From a virus: DNA of 49,174 bases. Both the position numbers and the translations under genes were made by a program. This document shows, one piece after another, positions 1 to 8,784 of this stretch. The stretch is taken from positions 1 to 49,174 of IMG/VR virus record IMGVR_UViG_3300048838_000531; one strand, written 5' to 3'. Each line of letters opens with the position of its first letter. Position 1 is the stretch's first letter. Below the pieces are notes generated by a model. The model was not told the DNA's origin. It searched no databases and saw nothing but the letters and a program-made list of their open reading frames with translations.

Positions 1-946
1 CAATATTTATAATGAAGCCTTTAGATTTTACTGAATCAACACCATCGCCATTATAATATAAATCACTAGCGTAATAATCACTATCAGCAACAACATGTAA
101 TGGATCACTTATATATGATATAGCAGACTCTGCACCATTCTCAATATATAATTGATATGCATAAAATACCATACCAGTTGATATAGTACCATTAGTAATA
201 CCAGTTATAGTTGGTTTACTTAATATAACACTTGGTAATAACTCAAATTTATCTACACCCCAATAATCACCAACTGTTGTATATATAGAGCCAGTTATTG
301 TAGCAGGTCTTTCAACATTTATATACCTTAATGGATTCAAGCCATCCGTCCAATAAACCTTTTGAATATTAGGAGTTTCGTATCGAGATACTGCCTTAAT
401 AGGATAATTAACATTAAAGTTTAACCTAGAACCATCTACATTATATTCATCATCATATAATAACTCTAATGTATTGATAGCACTATAAGAAGAACCATTT
501 AATATTAAATTGTATATTTGTGATCTTGTATTATTCGTTGTAAATACTATAATTGAAGTTCTTAGTTGAATACCACCAACAATATACATATCTGATGGTA
601 TACCATAAGTAGTTATATCAACAACCCTACCTGTGCCTGTAAAACTTAAACCATTTACAGTTGAACATGTAAACGTAGTATATATAGAATAGGTAATACT
701 ATTATATATAACAGTTTCACTTGCTACCATATAAGTATGACCATCTATAAGAGTAGTAGTATTTAAGAAAGCATTATCACCAATAAACTTATTACCCTTT
801 ATATTTTCTATAGCTCCAGTTGTATTAAATCCAGAACTTATAGGCCTGAAGTTTTCAGCGTATATATATTTTTGGTTGTCCAATAAAGAGTAATGTAAGT
901 CTTTCGACATACCCTTCATAAAACCATTTACAACTTTTTCAGCCAT
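1..946 (-). CDS. Stabilization-like virion protein (partial, C-terminus outside window)
   Basis: The gene starts at 946, two bases after the stop of the gene above it, and runs off the left end of the window, so about 315 N-terminal residues are visible. The N-terminus reads MAEKVVNGFMKGMSKDLHYS followed by LLDNQKYIYAENFRPISS. That matches the opening of the large 'stabilization protein' of crAss-like phages, in which a short lead is followed by 'D-x-x-L-x-x-x-x-Y-x-x-A-x-N-x-R'. The rest is rich in beta strand, Thr, Ser and Tyr, as expected for a virion component near the portal or tail. The function is inferred from remembered family features and position among structural genes; the exact role in the particle is not visible. 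Confidence 0.65.
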   Translation of the reverse strand, partial: MAEKVVNGFMKGMSKDLHYSLLDNQKYIYAENFRPISSGFNTTGAIENIKGNKFIGDNAFLNTTTLIDGHTYMVASETVIYNSITYSIYTTFTCSTVNGLSFTGTGRVVDITTYGIPSDMYIVGGIQLRTSIIVFTTNNTRSQIYNLILNGSSYSAINTLELLYDDEYNVDGSRLNFNVNYPIKAVSRYETPNIQKVYWTDGLNPLRYINVERPATITGSIYTTVGDYWGVDKFELLPSVILSKPTITGITNGTISTGMVFYAYQLYIENGAESAISYISDPLHVVADSDYYASDLYYNGDGVDSVKSKGFIINI

Positions 947-948
947 AA

Positions 949-1869
949 TTAATTATGATTATAATAATGTTGAGCTTGACCAAGTGTTGAAAATCCTGAA
1001 CGATGTTCATTTATTTCAGGTACAAGTCTAACCCATGCATTCTTAATACTTTCTAACTTATCTGCGTTTGGCATCAGTGCATCTCCATATGCTTGTTTAC
1101 AATAGTAATTCCATGATCTCTTAGCATCATAGTATACAGCATCTCTCACTCTACCTTCAGCCCATTTAGGATACATCATCTTCATAGTTATATACCAATA
1201 TATAGCTTCCTTAAAACTAATCTCATCTGGTATCATAGGATAACCATCGCAATCAGTTGGTATAGCTTGATATGCCATCATTATATATCCTGTCCGCACA
1301 TTAGTCTTAATATAATTATGTGTAATAACATAAGTAATATCTTCAGTTGTTGTCAATGGATTACCTAAATTATGATCCACATTAACAACTTTTGCATAAC
1401 CATCTGATACCATGGCTGCTATAAGAACTCGTTTTTCAGGATTAGCATTTAAATACGTTAAAGCAGCGTCATATGTTAAATCATATAACTGCATTGTAAA
1501 TGTAATAATATCTGATTCAGCTGGTGTAATAGTTGTATTAGTAATATCTTCAGTATCACCAAATGTTTCAAAATGGCCAGTTGAATAACGCATTGGTAAA
1601 AAAGGTCCATTAGCATTCTCAGAGTAAGTCATTTGAATTAATGAGTAGAAATCACATGGTAATTTACATTGATAATTATTTAATTCCAGCAACGGACGTC
1701 CTTCTAGACCTGTAACTTTATTAACAAAATAAGGAAAAGCTCCTATCTTCTCAAGTGCTTCACCTGCCCATTCTATCATATCAGACACCCTATGTGTCTC
1801 TTCTTGTAAATCTAAATCTGTAAATACTTTTGCTATAACAGACTTAACACTTGTTAATTTATAAATCAT
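949..1869 (-). CDS. Structural protein, probable neck or tail-hub component
   Basis: A 306-aa soluble protein with no signal peptide or membrane segment. Residues 1-60 look helical (start MIYKLTSVKSVIAKVFTDLD). A central stretch 'YQCKLPCDFYSLIQMTYSE' (near residue 66) resembles the 'Y-x-x-x-LPCD' segment seen in neck or tail-adaptor proteins of Bacteroidota podoviruses. It lies between a fibre gene and the stabilization-like gene and is read in the same operon. I infer a connector, ring or tail-hub role from context; the family is not securely recognised. Confidence 0.6.
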   Translation of the reverse strand: MIYKLTSVKSVIAKVFTDLDLQEETHRVSDMIEWAGEALEKIGAFPYFVNKVTGLEGRPLLELNNYQCKLPCDFYSLIQMTYSENANGPFLPMRYSTGHFETFGDTEDITNTTITPAESDIITFTMQLYDLTYDAALTYLNANPEKRVLIAAMVSDGYAKVVNVDHNLGNPLTTTEDITYVITHNYIKTNVRTGYIMMAYQAIPTDCDGYPMIPDEISFKEAIYWYITMKMMYPKWAEGRVRDAVYYDAKRSWNYYCKQAYGDALMPNADKLESIKNAWVRLVPEINEHRSGFSTLGQAQHYYNHN

Positions 1870-1870
1870 T

Positions 1871-3979
1871 TTAAATTTCTTTTAATATTGCATAATAATC
1901 AAGAGCATCTTGAGATCTTCCTCCATATATTTGTGTGTAGTTGACAGAATTTGGGAAACCAGTAGCTGTATTAGAATACCTACCTTGGAATGGATATAAA
2001 TGTAATGTATTATTTGTAGCTGCAGTACTACTATCTCCTAATATCCAACCAGCTATATTAGGCCAGTTTGAAGCCCCATACAAACTTGCATTGCCGTTTG
2101 TTGTATTACCAAAAGAAAAATATAAAGCTAGTACATATCTACCTTCTGATAAAGAATTAGTAAGTCCTGTAACGTCCCATGCTCTTATACCACTATAACT
2201 AGCGCTTTGAGATGTAGCATAATTTACAGTATGAGTTGTACTATTAATCAATGTTAATTGGGTTGTATTATTCATACTATATAAAGCCGCACCATATGTC
2301 ATAACTGGAGGAGTTGTATTAGTAGCCCAAGACATTATAAATCTAACTGTGCTTGCTACTAAACCATTCCCATCCAACCAAAATGGATTAAATATAGGCC
2401 TATTACTAAATTGGCTAGCGCTTATATTAGCAACCCTAGTTAAATATTCACCAGGTATTATTTCACATATATTTCTATTTGGTGCTGCTCCACCGCCTGC
2501 TGTTGCAGTTGTTAACCATGCCGGGTGAGCTACATTCAACCCATCTGAATTTAATGTCATTGCTAAGTTAGTACCAGTAGTTGTTGTTATGGTTGTACCA
2601 ATGCCAGCATAATCTGTCCTAACTGACCCAGTAATAACAGAGCTGGAATTACTAGCTGTAGACGCAACACCAAATGTGATACCATTGCTATCAGCAAATC
2701 CAAGACTACCAACATTATTTGGAACAGAAGCAGTTATGGTATACCCATTTATACCAAAAGATACATTATTAGAATTTGAAAAATATAATGTATTTGTTGA
2801 CACAGTGCTATTACTATCAGCAATTGCTATCCCACCGCCGCCAGCACCAGGATTGGCCGCAGATATATTTATTGTTAAACCATTACTAGCAGATGTTATA
2901 CTAGTACTAAGATTTGTTACGTTTAATGTTAAACCACCATGATTATGTGTGCTATTAGCAAAAGTGTTATTTGATGTATAAAAATAATTATTACGTTCAG
3001 ATGTATTCATACCTAAACTAGTAATATTGCTTGTAGCAGAAGTGTGTTGAAATAAACTACTCTGAGAGGTATTTAATGCATTGCTAGTTATATTTGATGT
3101 GTTTGATGTATACTGCAAAACAGAACTCATATCTGATTGCATAGCAGTTGTCAAATAATTACCAGTTGACTGATATAAATGAGTATGTGTAGTATAGTTA
3201 GTACCAAGCGATAAACTATTATCAGATGTTAGTTGAAAAGAAGCAGATAAACTTGTATTAATAGCATTAGATGTAATAGCAGATGTAGCGCTTGTATGTT
3301 GTAATAAACTGGAAGCAGAAGTGTTTACATATAAATTAGAATGCGTGTGATTACTCAAAGCAGCCGTAGTTAGATAGTTGCCAGTTGATTGATACTGTGA
3401 ATGTGTATGATCTGATAAAGCAGCTGTAGTCAGATATTCCCCTACTGATTGATAATTGTGAGTATGTGTAGTATAATTTGTACCCAATGATAGAGAATCA
3501 TTTACTGTTAAACCAAACAAGGATGAATTACTTACATACATAAACACACTTGTATTTTCACTAACCATTGCAGTAGTTAACCATTGTGATGTCAGTGAAG
3601 TATTTACATATTGATTATGAGTATGATCTGATTGGGCAGCAGTGGTTATATATTGTGTATGACTATGATCAGAAGAAGCATAATCATGTGTATGATTACT
3701 TAACGCAGCAGTAGTAATATAACTAGGATAATATATAGTATTAGTATTACCAGTAGATATTAATATATTTGTACCAGTAATACTTGAAGTAGACCAATCA
3801 CCACCAACTGCAGAAGCTGTACCTAACCCATATGGTAATTGATTCCATGAACTTATACCATTACCTATCTTAACATTATAATTATCAAATTCTACACCTA
3901 ACTCACCTTCTGCTAATACAGGATTTGCTAATGTCCAATTGCTTGAATAGTCTCTCCTAAATTGTATAATTTGTGCCAT
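1871..3979 (-). CDS. Tail fibre with Mtd-like N-terminus and HxH repeats
   Basis: A 702-aa fibre. Residues 1-50 (MAQIIQFRRDYSSNWTLANP, then LAEGELGV, then KIGNGISSWNQLPY) match the short N-terminal attachment domain found on many phage fibres, including the major tropism determinant. Residues about 85-350 are a degenerate repeat of the type 'YLTTAALSDHTH', each with a His-x-His pair. In trimeric fibres such pairs can bind metal along the axis. A glycine-rich hinge and beta-repeats follow, and the last 180 residues form a distinct globular tip. It shares its repeats with the larger fibre at 20211-24059. It overlaps the stop of the small gene above by 1 nt. Likely role: host-surface binding. 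Confidence 0.85.
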   Translation of the reverse strand: MAQIIQFRRDYSSNWTLANPVLAEGELGVEFDNYNVKIGNGISSWNQLPYGLGTASAVGGDWSTSSITGTNILISTGNTNTIYYPSYITTAALSNHTHDYASSDHSHTQYITTAAQSDHTHNQYVNTSLTSQWLTTAMVSENTSVFMYVSNSSLFGLTVNDSLSLGTNYTTHTHNYQSVGEYLTTAALSDHTHSQYQSTGNYLTTAALSNHTHSNLYVNTSASSLLQHTSATSAITSNAINTSLSASFQLTSDNSLSLGTNYTTHTHLYQSTGNYLTTAMQSDMSSVLQYTSNTSNITSNALNTSQSSLFQHTSATSNITSLGMNTSERNNYFYTSNNTFANSTHNHGGLTLNVTNLSTSITSASNGLTINISAANPGAGGGGIAIADSNSTVSTNTLYFSNSNNVSFGINGYTITASVPNNVGSLGFADSNGITFGVASTASNSSSVITGSVRTDYAGIGTTITTTTGTNLAMTLNSDGLNVAHPAWLTTATAGGGAAPNRNICEIIPGEYLTRVANISASQFSNRPIFNPFWLDGNGLVASTVRFIMSWATNTTPPVMTYGAALYSMNNTTQLTLINSTTHTVNYATSQSASYSGIRAWDVTGLTNSLSEGRYVLALYFSFGNTTNGNASLYGASNWPNIAGWILGDSSTAATNNTLHLYPFQGRYSNTATGFPNSVNYTQIYGGRSQDALDYYAILKEI

Positions 3980-4101
3980 TATGCTCCTCCACCATCAATT
4001 AATATTTGACCACCATATATAGAAAAAGCATTACCACCATCTATATTATATAATAATTTAACCCAACCAATCTCAGAATCTAATACTACTATATTGCTCA
4101 T
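3979..4101 (-). CDS. Small glycine-rich protein between two fibre genes
   Basis: A 40-aa frame starting MSNIVVLDSEIGWVKLLYNI and ending GGQILIDGGGA. Its ATG overlaps the TGA of the collagen-like fibre gene upstream (ATGA, 4101-4098), and its TAA overlaps the ATG of the next fibre. This perfect coupling on both sides is the main evidence that it is real. It has no membrane segment. The sequence has a short beta-rich, fibre-like character, so it may be a small tip or chaperone piece. The function is unknown. Confidence 0.6.
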   Translation of the reverse strand: MSNIVVLDSEIGWVKLLYNIDGGNAFSIYGGQILIDGGGA

Positions 4102-4934
4102 ACTATATTAACTTGTATTGTTGACAAATTGCCATTAATGTCATAACTATATGTTTTAGTAACAATGTCTGTTATTCTGTTAAAGATTACTGTACTTATA
4201 GTACCATCTTGATTATATATAAATGTTTTAAATTTACCACTCTCATAATCTATCCTAGTAACAAGACCGTTTGTATAAGTTAATGTTGCGTTTTCTAATA
4301 AGTCATCGCTTGAACCAGTACCTGTTAAACCATCAATACCATTTCTACCATCACGGCCATCTTTACCATGTCTAACAAAATAATCAACTCCTAATACTGG
4401 AGTCTTACCATCTTTACCTGGTTTACCTGGTTTGCCATCTTTACCAGGTTTACCATCCTTACCATTTATACCGTCCTTACCATTGACACCATTAATACCA
4501 TCTTTACCATCTCGACCAGGTTCCCCTTGCTTACCAGGTTCTCCCTTTTCGCCTTTATCTCCTTTATCTCCTTTTAAACCATCCTTACCATCAGTACCAT
4601 CTTTGCCATCTATACCATCACGGCCATCAGTACCATCTTTGCCATTAAGTCCGTCTTTACCATCCTTGCCGTCTATACCATCCTTGCCATTTAAACCATT
4701 AATACCTGGTTTACCATCTCTACCATTAATACCATTCTTACCATCCCTACCATCTTTACCAGGGTCACCAGGATCTCCTTTTTCCCCCTTCAAGTCTGAC
4801 AATGCTACTAATGGCAATAATTTATCTTCACCAACATATCCCCATTGAATATATTCGCCATCGTTGATAAGTTTTATTTGTTTACCATTTTTACCTTTTG
4901 GTCCTGCTATTGGTATGTTCCAATCGTCTAACAT
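4098..4934 (-). CDS. Collagen-like fibre protein
   Basis: A 278-aa protein. After about 50 N-terminal residues come roughly 130 residues (about 52-185) of nearly uninterrupted Gly-X-Y triplets of the types GKDG, GRDG, GKPG and GINGRDG. Two short interruptions are charged (GDKGDKGEKGEPGKQGEPG). The C-terminal 80 residues contain 'YTNGLVTRIDYESG' and 'YDINGNLSTIQVNIV' and look like a small beta trimerisation or tip domain. Gly-X-Y repeats fold as a collagen triple helix, so this is probably a trimeric rod on the virion. The DNA repeats make this stretch prone to slippage and length variation. It starts where the gene above stops (shared base at 4934). Confidence 0.85.
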   Translation of the reverse strand: MLDDWNIPIAGPKGKNGKQIKLINDGEYIQWGYVGEDKLLPLVALSDLKGEKGDPGDPGKDGRDGKNGINGRDGKPGINGLNGKDGIDGKDGKDGLNGKDGTDGRDGIDGKDGTDGKDGLKGDKGDKGEKGEPGKQGEPGRDGKDGINGVNGKDGINGKDGKPGKDGKPGKPGKDGKTPVLGVDYFVRHGKDGRDGRNGIDGLTGTGSSDDLLENATLTYTNGLVTRIDYESGKFKTFIYNQDGTISTVIFNRITDIVTKTYSYDINGNLSTIQVNIV

Positions 4935-5401
4935 TATTTTTCAAAATAATCAATTGTACGACTCTTAATGCATTTAGCCACGGCTCTTTTATTTGATCGT
5001 GTATATACTAATCTATATAAATAGAAATTATGAAATAAACTATTTCGCTTATTCCATTTTAATTCATATTTATACCCACCTGAATGTTCATTAAAATTAT
5101 ATATAACCTTGCCCCTAGCAGTTGTCATTTGCCAATCAATAGGTGGTCTATTATTATAATCTAACTTCTTTTTCTCTACATATGTATCGCCCAGCCTAAA
5201 AGGCATATGAAACAATTCTCCATGCTCGATAATCTTATGGGATACTTCTTTATAAAATAAGCCCACTATCTTAGCGTATTCCGTGTACGTAACATAGTAG
5301 GCTGATTCTTTAGGAATATCTTTAATATAAGCTTGATACATATCTGGCATGGTATAAGGTTCTTGAATTACATTCTTACCTCTACCATAAAATTTAGACA
5401 T
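4934..5401 (-). CDS. Conserved Bacteroidota-phage protein of unknown function
   Basis: A 155-aa basic protein starting MSKFYGRGKNVIQEPYTMPD. The middle has 'EYAKIVGLFYKEVSHKIIEHG', then 'FHMPFRLGDTYVEKKKLD', then 'PPIDWQ', then 'YKYELKWNKRNSLFHNFYLY'. I recognise this layout (a K/I-x-x-x-F helix, a 'MPYRLG' turn, 'IDW', and a Tyr/Lys/Trp-rich strand) from many phages of gut Bacteroidota, where it recurs near structural genes with no assigned role. The basic C-terminus (RSNKRAVAKCIKSRTIDYFEK) suggests contact with nucleic acid. No catalytic motif is visible. Confidence 0.7.
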   Translation of the reverse strand: MSKFYGRGKNVIQEPYTMPDMYQAYIKDIPKESAYYVTYTEYAKIVGLFYKEVSHKIIEHGELFHMPFRLGDTYVEKKKLDYNNRPPIDWQMTTARGKVIYNFNEHSGGYKYELKWNKRNSLFHNFYLYRLVYTRSNKRAVAKCIKSRTIDYFEK

Positions 5402-5405
5402 CTCT

Positions 5406-6101
5406 CTAACTTGTTATATCTTTAGAAACAAAATTTGAACTATCGTTTTTATTATCACTTAATGCAGACACACCAATACCTAATTCTTTTTTAAGAATCA
5501 TTTCTTTAAGAGTAGGTAACATATTGATTGGTATAGGATAAGGATCAGACCAGCCACCTTCCGTAGGAGTATAATGAGAGTTAACAATATTCATAACCTC
5601 TGTAGGTACTTCAAATATACCCTTTACAGTTATTTGCTGTATAGGTTTTGGATATATAAGATATAACTTATTATCCCGTAAGAATGCTAAATTATCATTC
5701 TTAGTATATTTTTTATATTGCTGCCATTTACGTCTACCTTCTGGTATAAACTGAATCTCATGCCCATCTATAGTACCAATATATGTAAACCCTGATTTAA
5801 AATTAAGATCTAATGTTTTTGGTATCTCCAGTTGTGTTCTTAGGATATAAGAATCGCTTTCTATATCTCCGCCATCAGATTCATCTACAACTTCTAATTG
5901 TAATGAAGGAATTGATTGAATATAATCTGGATTTGGCATTTTACCTTTATCAATATCTTGCTTAATAAGTATAGCACGATGCTGATGAACCCACATTTCG
6001 ATCTGTCTCTTTGATATATTCTCGCTACGAGAAACACCAAAGTTCCTAATTATATTTAGTAAGTCTGTAGTTATAGTATCTAATGTAGTAAAATCTATCA
6101 T
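5406..6101 (-). CDS. Structural protein, probable ring or neck component
   Basis: A 231-aa protein. The N-terminus (MIDFTTLDTITTDLLNIIRN) is helical and includes 'ISKRQIEMWVHQHRAILIKQ', a pattern seen at the start of neck or ring proteins of crAss-like phages, followed by beta-rich sequence with 'GTIDGHEIQFIPEGRRKWQQ' and 'NKLYLIYPKPIQQITVKGIF'. It sits next to other virion genes in the late operon. Assignment as a virion connector protein is by family resemblance from memory and by context. The C-terminal 50 residues are polar and probably disordered. Confidence 0.6.
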   Translation of the reverse strand: MIDFTTLDTITTDLLNIIRNFGVSRSENISKRQIEMWVHQHRAILIKQDIDKGKMPNPDYIQSIPSLQLEVVDESDGGDIESDSYILRTQLEIPKTLDLNFKSGFTYIGTIDGHEIQFIPEGRRKWQQYKKYTKNDNLAFLRDNKLYLIYPKPIQQITVKGIFEVPTEVMNIVNSHYTPTEGGWSDPYPIPINMLPTLKEMILKKELGIGVSALSDNKNDSSNFVSKDITS

Positions 6102-6102
6102 G

Positions 6103-6819
6103 TTAATTATTAATAGCGGAGTTAACTATCATGTAAGTAAGTATGCCAAGTGCACCAACTCCAAATACACCGGCCTTAAGTTTCTGATTTTTTATACTCT
6201 TCTTATAAGTATTATTCATTGTTTCCAAACTTTTTATCTTTGTAGATAATAAATCTACTTGATCTAATAATATATATTTTTGATCTTTACATATATCAAA
6301 CTTATTTGTAGCCGTGTAATAAAGGTCTGTTAATTTTCTTGTTTGATATTCTAAGTTTGTATTTATTAATTTTGTATAATCAAAAGCCAACACATCAAAA
6401 TGTATAGACTTGACTTGATTAGGGGCAAAAGCATATCGCAATGAGTCTTGTGTAGGTATATACCTATGCATCAAATAATTATACGAAGAATCACTCGATA
6501 TGTTTGCCATTTCGTTTTCTAGATTGGCTAACTTTAATTGTAGATCACGATTTTCTAGCTTTAATTTATTTAATTGTTTATTTCTGTTATCAAGAATTGA
6601 ATCCAATTTGATATAAGATAATTCTTTTTCTAAATATAGTTTTTGTAAACTATCAATTTTTACAGATAATAAAGTATTTTGATTGTCTAAATAATCCATA
6701 ATACTATTATTATTATTTAATATCTTATTATACCCTGTAAACCTAACTACAGAAAATACAGCAAACGATAATAATAAAATCATTGCTGCATTTTTTAAAG
6801 TATTAATTGCTATTTTCAT
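6103..6819 (-). CDS. Rz-like inner-membrane spanin candidate
   Basis: A 238-aa protein with an N-terminal membrane anchor (residues about 9-27, NAAMILLLSFAVFSVVRF). A long coiled coil (about 35-110, rich in Leu/Lys/Asn heptads such as 'NKQLNKLKLENRDLQLKLAN') follows, then a second helical stretch (about 150-210), and a hydrophobic C-terminal segment (215-235, KAGVFGVGALGILTYMIVNS). The topology resembles an i-spanin or a unimolecular spanin: membrane anchor plus periplasmic coiled coil. Its place at the end of the lysis cluster (endolysin, small membrane proteins) supports this. The second hydrophobic segment is unusual for a classical Rz. Its start overlaps the gene above by 17 nt. Confidence 0.55.
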   Translation of the reverse strand: MKIAINTLKNAAMILLLSFAVFSVVRFTGYNKILNNNNSIMDYLDNQNTLLSVKIDSLQKLYLEKELSYIKLDSILDNRNKQLNKLKLENRDLQLKLANLENEMANISSDSSYNYLMHRYIPTQDSLRYAFAPNQVKSIHFDVLAFDYTKLINTNLEYQTRKLTDLYYTATNKFDICKDQKYILLDQVDLLSTKIKSLETMNNTYKKSIKNQKLKAGVFGVGALGILTYMIVNSAINN

Positions 6820-6955
6820 CTTCGTTTTCTTTTATACTTTTTGAAGCTTCCTCTGCTACAGTTTCTACAAATACCGAATAATCATGTTCATATAATAATG
6901 TTTTGTAATTATATAAATTATCCCTAATTATATTTAATATAATCTGTTTTTCCAT
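6803..6955 (-). CDS. Small acidic helical protein in lysis cluster
   Basis: A 50-aa frame starting MEKQIILNIIRDNLYNYKTL and ending KSIKENEDENSN. I use the internal ATG at 6955. The open frame extends further upstream, but the extra 40 residues lie fully inside the endolysin gene in another frame and look like a shadow (MILINLYQSI...). From this start it overlaps the endolysin end by 32 nt and the spanin-like start by 17 nt, in keeping with tight packing here. Function unknown. Confidence 0.5.
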   Translation of the reverse strand: MEKQIILNIIRDNLYNYKTLLYEHDYSVFVETVAEEASKSIKENEDENSN

Positions 6956-7400
6956 TACGACTAAACTGAGATATAAATACTTGTTTACGATTACCTTTTT
7001 CTTTATATGAAACATGAACCCATGCAGGATTACCATTCTCATCAGGATGCTCTGATATAAGTTGATCAAAATCAAGATTATCTCTTATATAATCAAATAT
7101 ATCTTTATTTGTTATATAACCATATATATCAGCGTCCAAGTCCATAGCCGCTCCATTGTTAGCCATATGCTGGCTCGTCCTAGACCCCTTTAATTTTGAG
7201 TTTAAGGCCTTTGACCTAAAGAATGATGTAACTGCTATAGGCCTGCCCACAAACTCACGTAAGGGCTCAAAAATGGCCTCTGCTAGCAATATCATATTAA
7301 TAAGCTGTTGTTCGTTTGGAACATTTAATATATTATACTTTAAAGCCATATAAGATTTTGTAGCTTCATTGTATGTTATATGTTTTGAAATATTATCCAT
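6924..7400 (-). CDS. Peptidase M15-type endolysin
   Basis: A 158-aa protein with the hallmarks of M15A / D-Ala-D-Ala carboxypeptidase-like muramoyl peptidases. A 'VTSFFRS' strand (58-63) precedes 'GSRTSQHMANNGAAMDLD' (72-89), with zinc ligands His78 and Asp87. A C-terminal 'AWVHVSY' (126-132) supplies the last ligand, His129. The family cleaves peptide cross-links in peptidoglycan. There is no signal peptide or membrane segment, so release would need a holin, and candidate holins lie directly upstream (7393-8783). The length is typical of stand-alone phage M15 endolysins. All three metal ligands are present. Confidence 0.9.
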   Translation of the reverse strand: MDNISKHITYNEATKSYMALKYNILNVPNEQQLINMILLAEAIFEPLREFVGRPIAVTSFFRSKALNSKLKGSRTSQHMANNGAAMDLDADIYGYITNKDIFDYIRDNLDFDQLISEHPDENGNPAWVHVSYKEKGNRKQVFISQFSRNGKTDYIKYN

Positions 7401-7683
7401 TAAACAATGATATTATATTTTTCAAATTAAATATAAATGTTAAGAGAGCTGTTATGACGGCAGCACCACCAGTAGATGTCCAAATTACTTTTTTAATTTT
7501 ATCTTCGAGTTCAAATATTCGCCTTTCAAGACATTTGATTTCATCTTCGTTTTCTTTAGTCCTGTAAAGCAAACCGCCTTCTGGATTATATTCATTACCT
7601 AATAAAGCAACTTTAATCTCACTAATATCCTTTTGCAATTTTTCAAGTATATCATCTGGTATATTACACATCTCCTTAATCAT
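7393..7683 (-). CDS. Coiled-coil plus membrane protein, holin-accessory candidate
   Basis: A 96-aa protein. Residues 10-65 form a charged amphipathic coiled coil (LQKDISEIKVALLG, then ENEDEIKCLERRIFELEDKI). One strongly hydrophobic helix (about 69-88, TSTGGAAVITALLTFIFNLK) follows. This order, coiled coil then a single C-terminal membrane span, matches XhlA-like lysis accessory proteins. It overlaps the endolysin start by 8 nt, which suggests translational coupling. The role in lysis is inferred from topology and neighbours only. Confidence 0.6.
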   Translation of the reverse strand: MIKEMCNIPDDILEKLQKDISEIKVALLGNEYNPEGGLLYRTKENEDEIKCLERRIFELEDKIKKVIWTSTGGAAVITALLTFIFNLKNIISLFNG

Positions 7684-7691
7684 ATTAAATC

Positions 7692-8255
7692 CTATTTAGT
7701 TATTGGAACTTTTATAACTTCTATCAATTGAAATTTATTATCTGATACTAATAACTTATATAAGTCATTAGGATTGATAAGCCAAGGTTCTTTAACTAAT
7801 TCAGGATATAGTTTATTAATACCCATAGCAGCATACTCTATACAATATACCTTTTTCCTTGCAGCTTTGCCTTTTTTCCCAAACCATTTATGAGCTAATA
7901 TATCTATAGCATGCCATAGAAAATTTAATACTTCATATCGTTTATTGTCAGAGTCAAGACAGAAATCTCTTAATACAACTTTCTTACCTTTTGGTACTTT
8001 AACTTTAAATAAATAAAGTTCTCTTTTCTTACCATCAGATAAATAAGAACTATTCACAGTACGATTTGCTACACCGCCAGCAATAGCTCCTGATACCATA
8101 CCATCTATTAATATATCAGCATGATTTAAATCAACATATTTCTCTCGTTTAAATAATTGTTCTACACGCATGCCAAACCTTATAATTTTTGAGAGAACAC
8201 TATATGATTTAACCATAACAATATATGTCCCCTTTTTGGGTAATAATTTTTCCAT
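7692..8255 (-). CDS. Permuted NlpC/P60 (YiiX-like) cysteine amidase candidate
   Basis: A 187-aa soluble protein. An N-terminal 'VDLNHADILIDG' (about 43-54) supplies a His in the position expected for circularly permuted papain-like enzymes. A later 'KKVYCIEYAAMGIN' (about 135-148) supplies the candidate nucleophile Cys followed by E-Y, as in the 'C-S/I-E-L/Y' motif of YiiX/NlpC relatives. It lies inside the lysis cluster, so it could be a second cell-wall enzyme or act on lipid or amide bonds at the envelope. The fold is recognised by motif order only; no signal peptide is visible. Confidence 0.5.
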   Translation of the reverse strand: MEKLLPKKGTYIVMVKSYSVLSKIIRFGMRVEQLFKREKYVDLNHADILIDGMVSGAIAGGVANRTVNSSYLSDGKKRELYLFKVKVPKGKKVVLRDFCLDSDNKRYEVLNFLWHAIDILAHKWFGKKGKAARKKVYCIEYAAMGINKLYPELVKEPWLINPNDLYKLLVSDNKFQLIEVIKVPITK

Positions 8256-8257
8256 AC

Positions 8258-8575
8258 TTATTTAATTATAACATCTATAAAACCAGGTAGATGTACACCA
8301 CCTAATAAACTAACTGCATATATAAAGAGCGCTATAAATCCACCAGCTACTGTACACATCCAATCTGCATTGATTAATGTAGTAAATTTAACTGGTATAT
8401 TATCTCTTTTTAAATCATGTAACTCTTTCCAAGTTGCAGCAACGACAACTGGTGCCATCATATAATATCCTGTAACTTGAAAGGTAGAAGCAATAAAATA
8501 TCCAAACAAGAAATGTATAATCTTATCTGAATATCCCTGCCATAATGATTTTAATTTATTTATTATTTTCATCAA
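8258..8575 (-). CDS. Small polytopic membrane protein of the 'DK-HF-G' phage type
   Basis: A 105-aa protein. Motifs 'DKIIHFLFGYFIA' (17-29), 'AATWKELHDLKRD' (46-58) and 'DWMCTVAGGFIALFIYAV' (71-88) match a common small phage membrane-protein family with the pattern D-K-x-x-H-F-x-x-G, K-E-x-x-D and D-W/L-x-x-x-x-G-G. Two to three hydrophobic segments are visible. The family often sits beside endolysins, and its role is not established. It overlaps the holin-like gene above by 20 nt. Confidence 0.65.
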   Translation of the reverse strand: MMKIINKLKSLWQGYSDKIIHFLFGYFIASTFQVTGYYMMAPVVVAATWKELHDLKRDNIPVKFTTLINADWMCTVAGGFIALFIYAVSLLGGVHLPGFIDVIIK

Positions 8576-8783
8576 CTACTATTTTGGTACCACGAACAAA
8601 GTCTTTGCCAAAATAAAATATAAACACACCAGCAATTATACCTTGATAACTACCTGGTAATTCATTAAAATTATTTGTTATAAGATATCCCATTACAGAT
8701 GTCATAAAACAAATTAATGCTCCTCCTGTCATTAACTTACGCCAAGAGAAGTTATCGCCATATCCTTTAAATATACTTTTCAT
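8556..8783 (-). CDS. Holin candidate
   Basis: A 75-aa protein with two hydrophobic helices (about 19-35, TGGALICFMTSVMGYL; about 47-60, GIIAGVFIFYFG), a short polar turn between them and a charged C-terminus (KDFVRGTKIVVDENNK). The size and two-span topology fit class II or similar holins, which form membrane lesions that release or activate the endolysin. It sits three genes upstream of the M15 endolysin in the same operon. No specific holin family is recognised. Confidence 0.55.
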   Translation of the reverse strand: MKSIFKGYGDNFSWRKLMTGGALICFMTSVMGYLITNNFNELPGSYQGIIAGVFIFYFGKDFVRGTKIVVDENNK

Positions 8784-8784
8784 A

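Noticed and set aside
4432-4848. Plus-strand open frame rich in Pro/Leu/Ser repeats
   Set aside because: It is the mirror image of the collagen-like gene on the other strand; the repeat is a by-product of the Gly-X-Y codons.
4098-4934. CRISPR-like or satellite repeat in the collagen gene
   Set aside because: The periodicity is the 9-nt Gly-X-Y codon unit with variable bases; there are no spacers.
6955-7075. Longer N-terminus (start at 7075) for the small protein at 6803-6955
   Set aside because: The added residues lie wholly within the endolysin gene in another frame and look like non-coding sequence.
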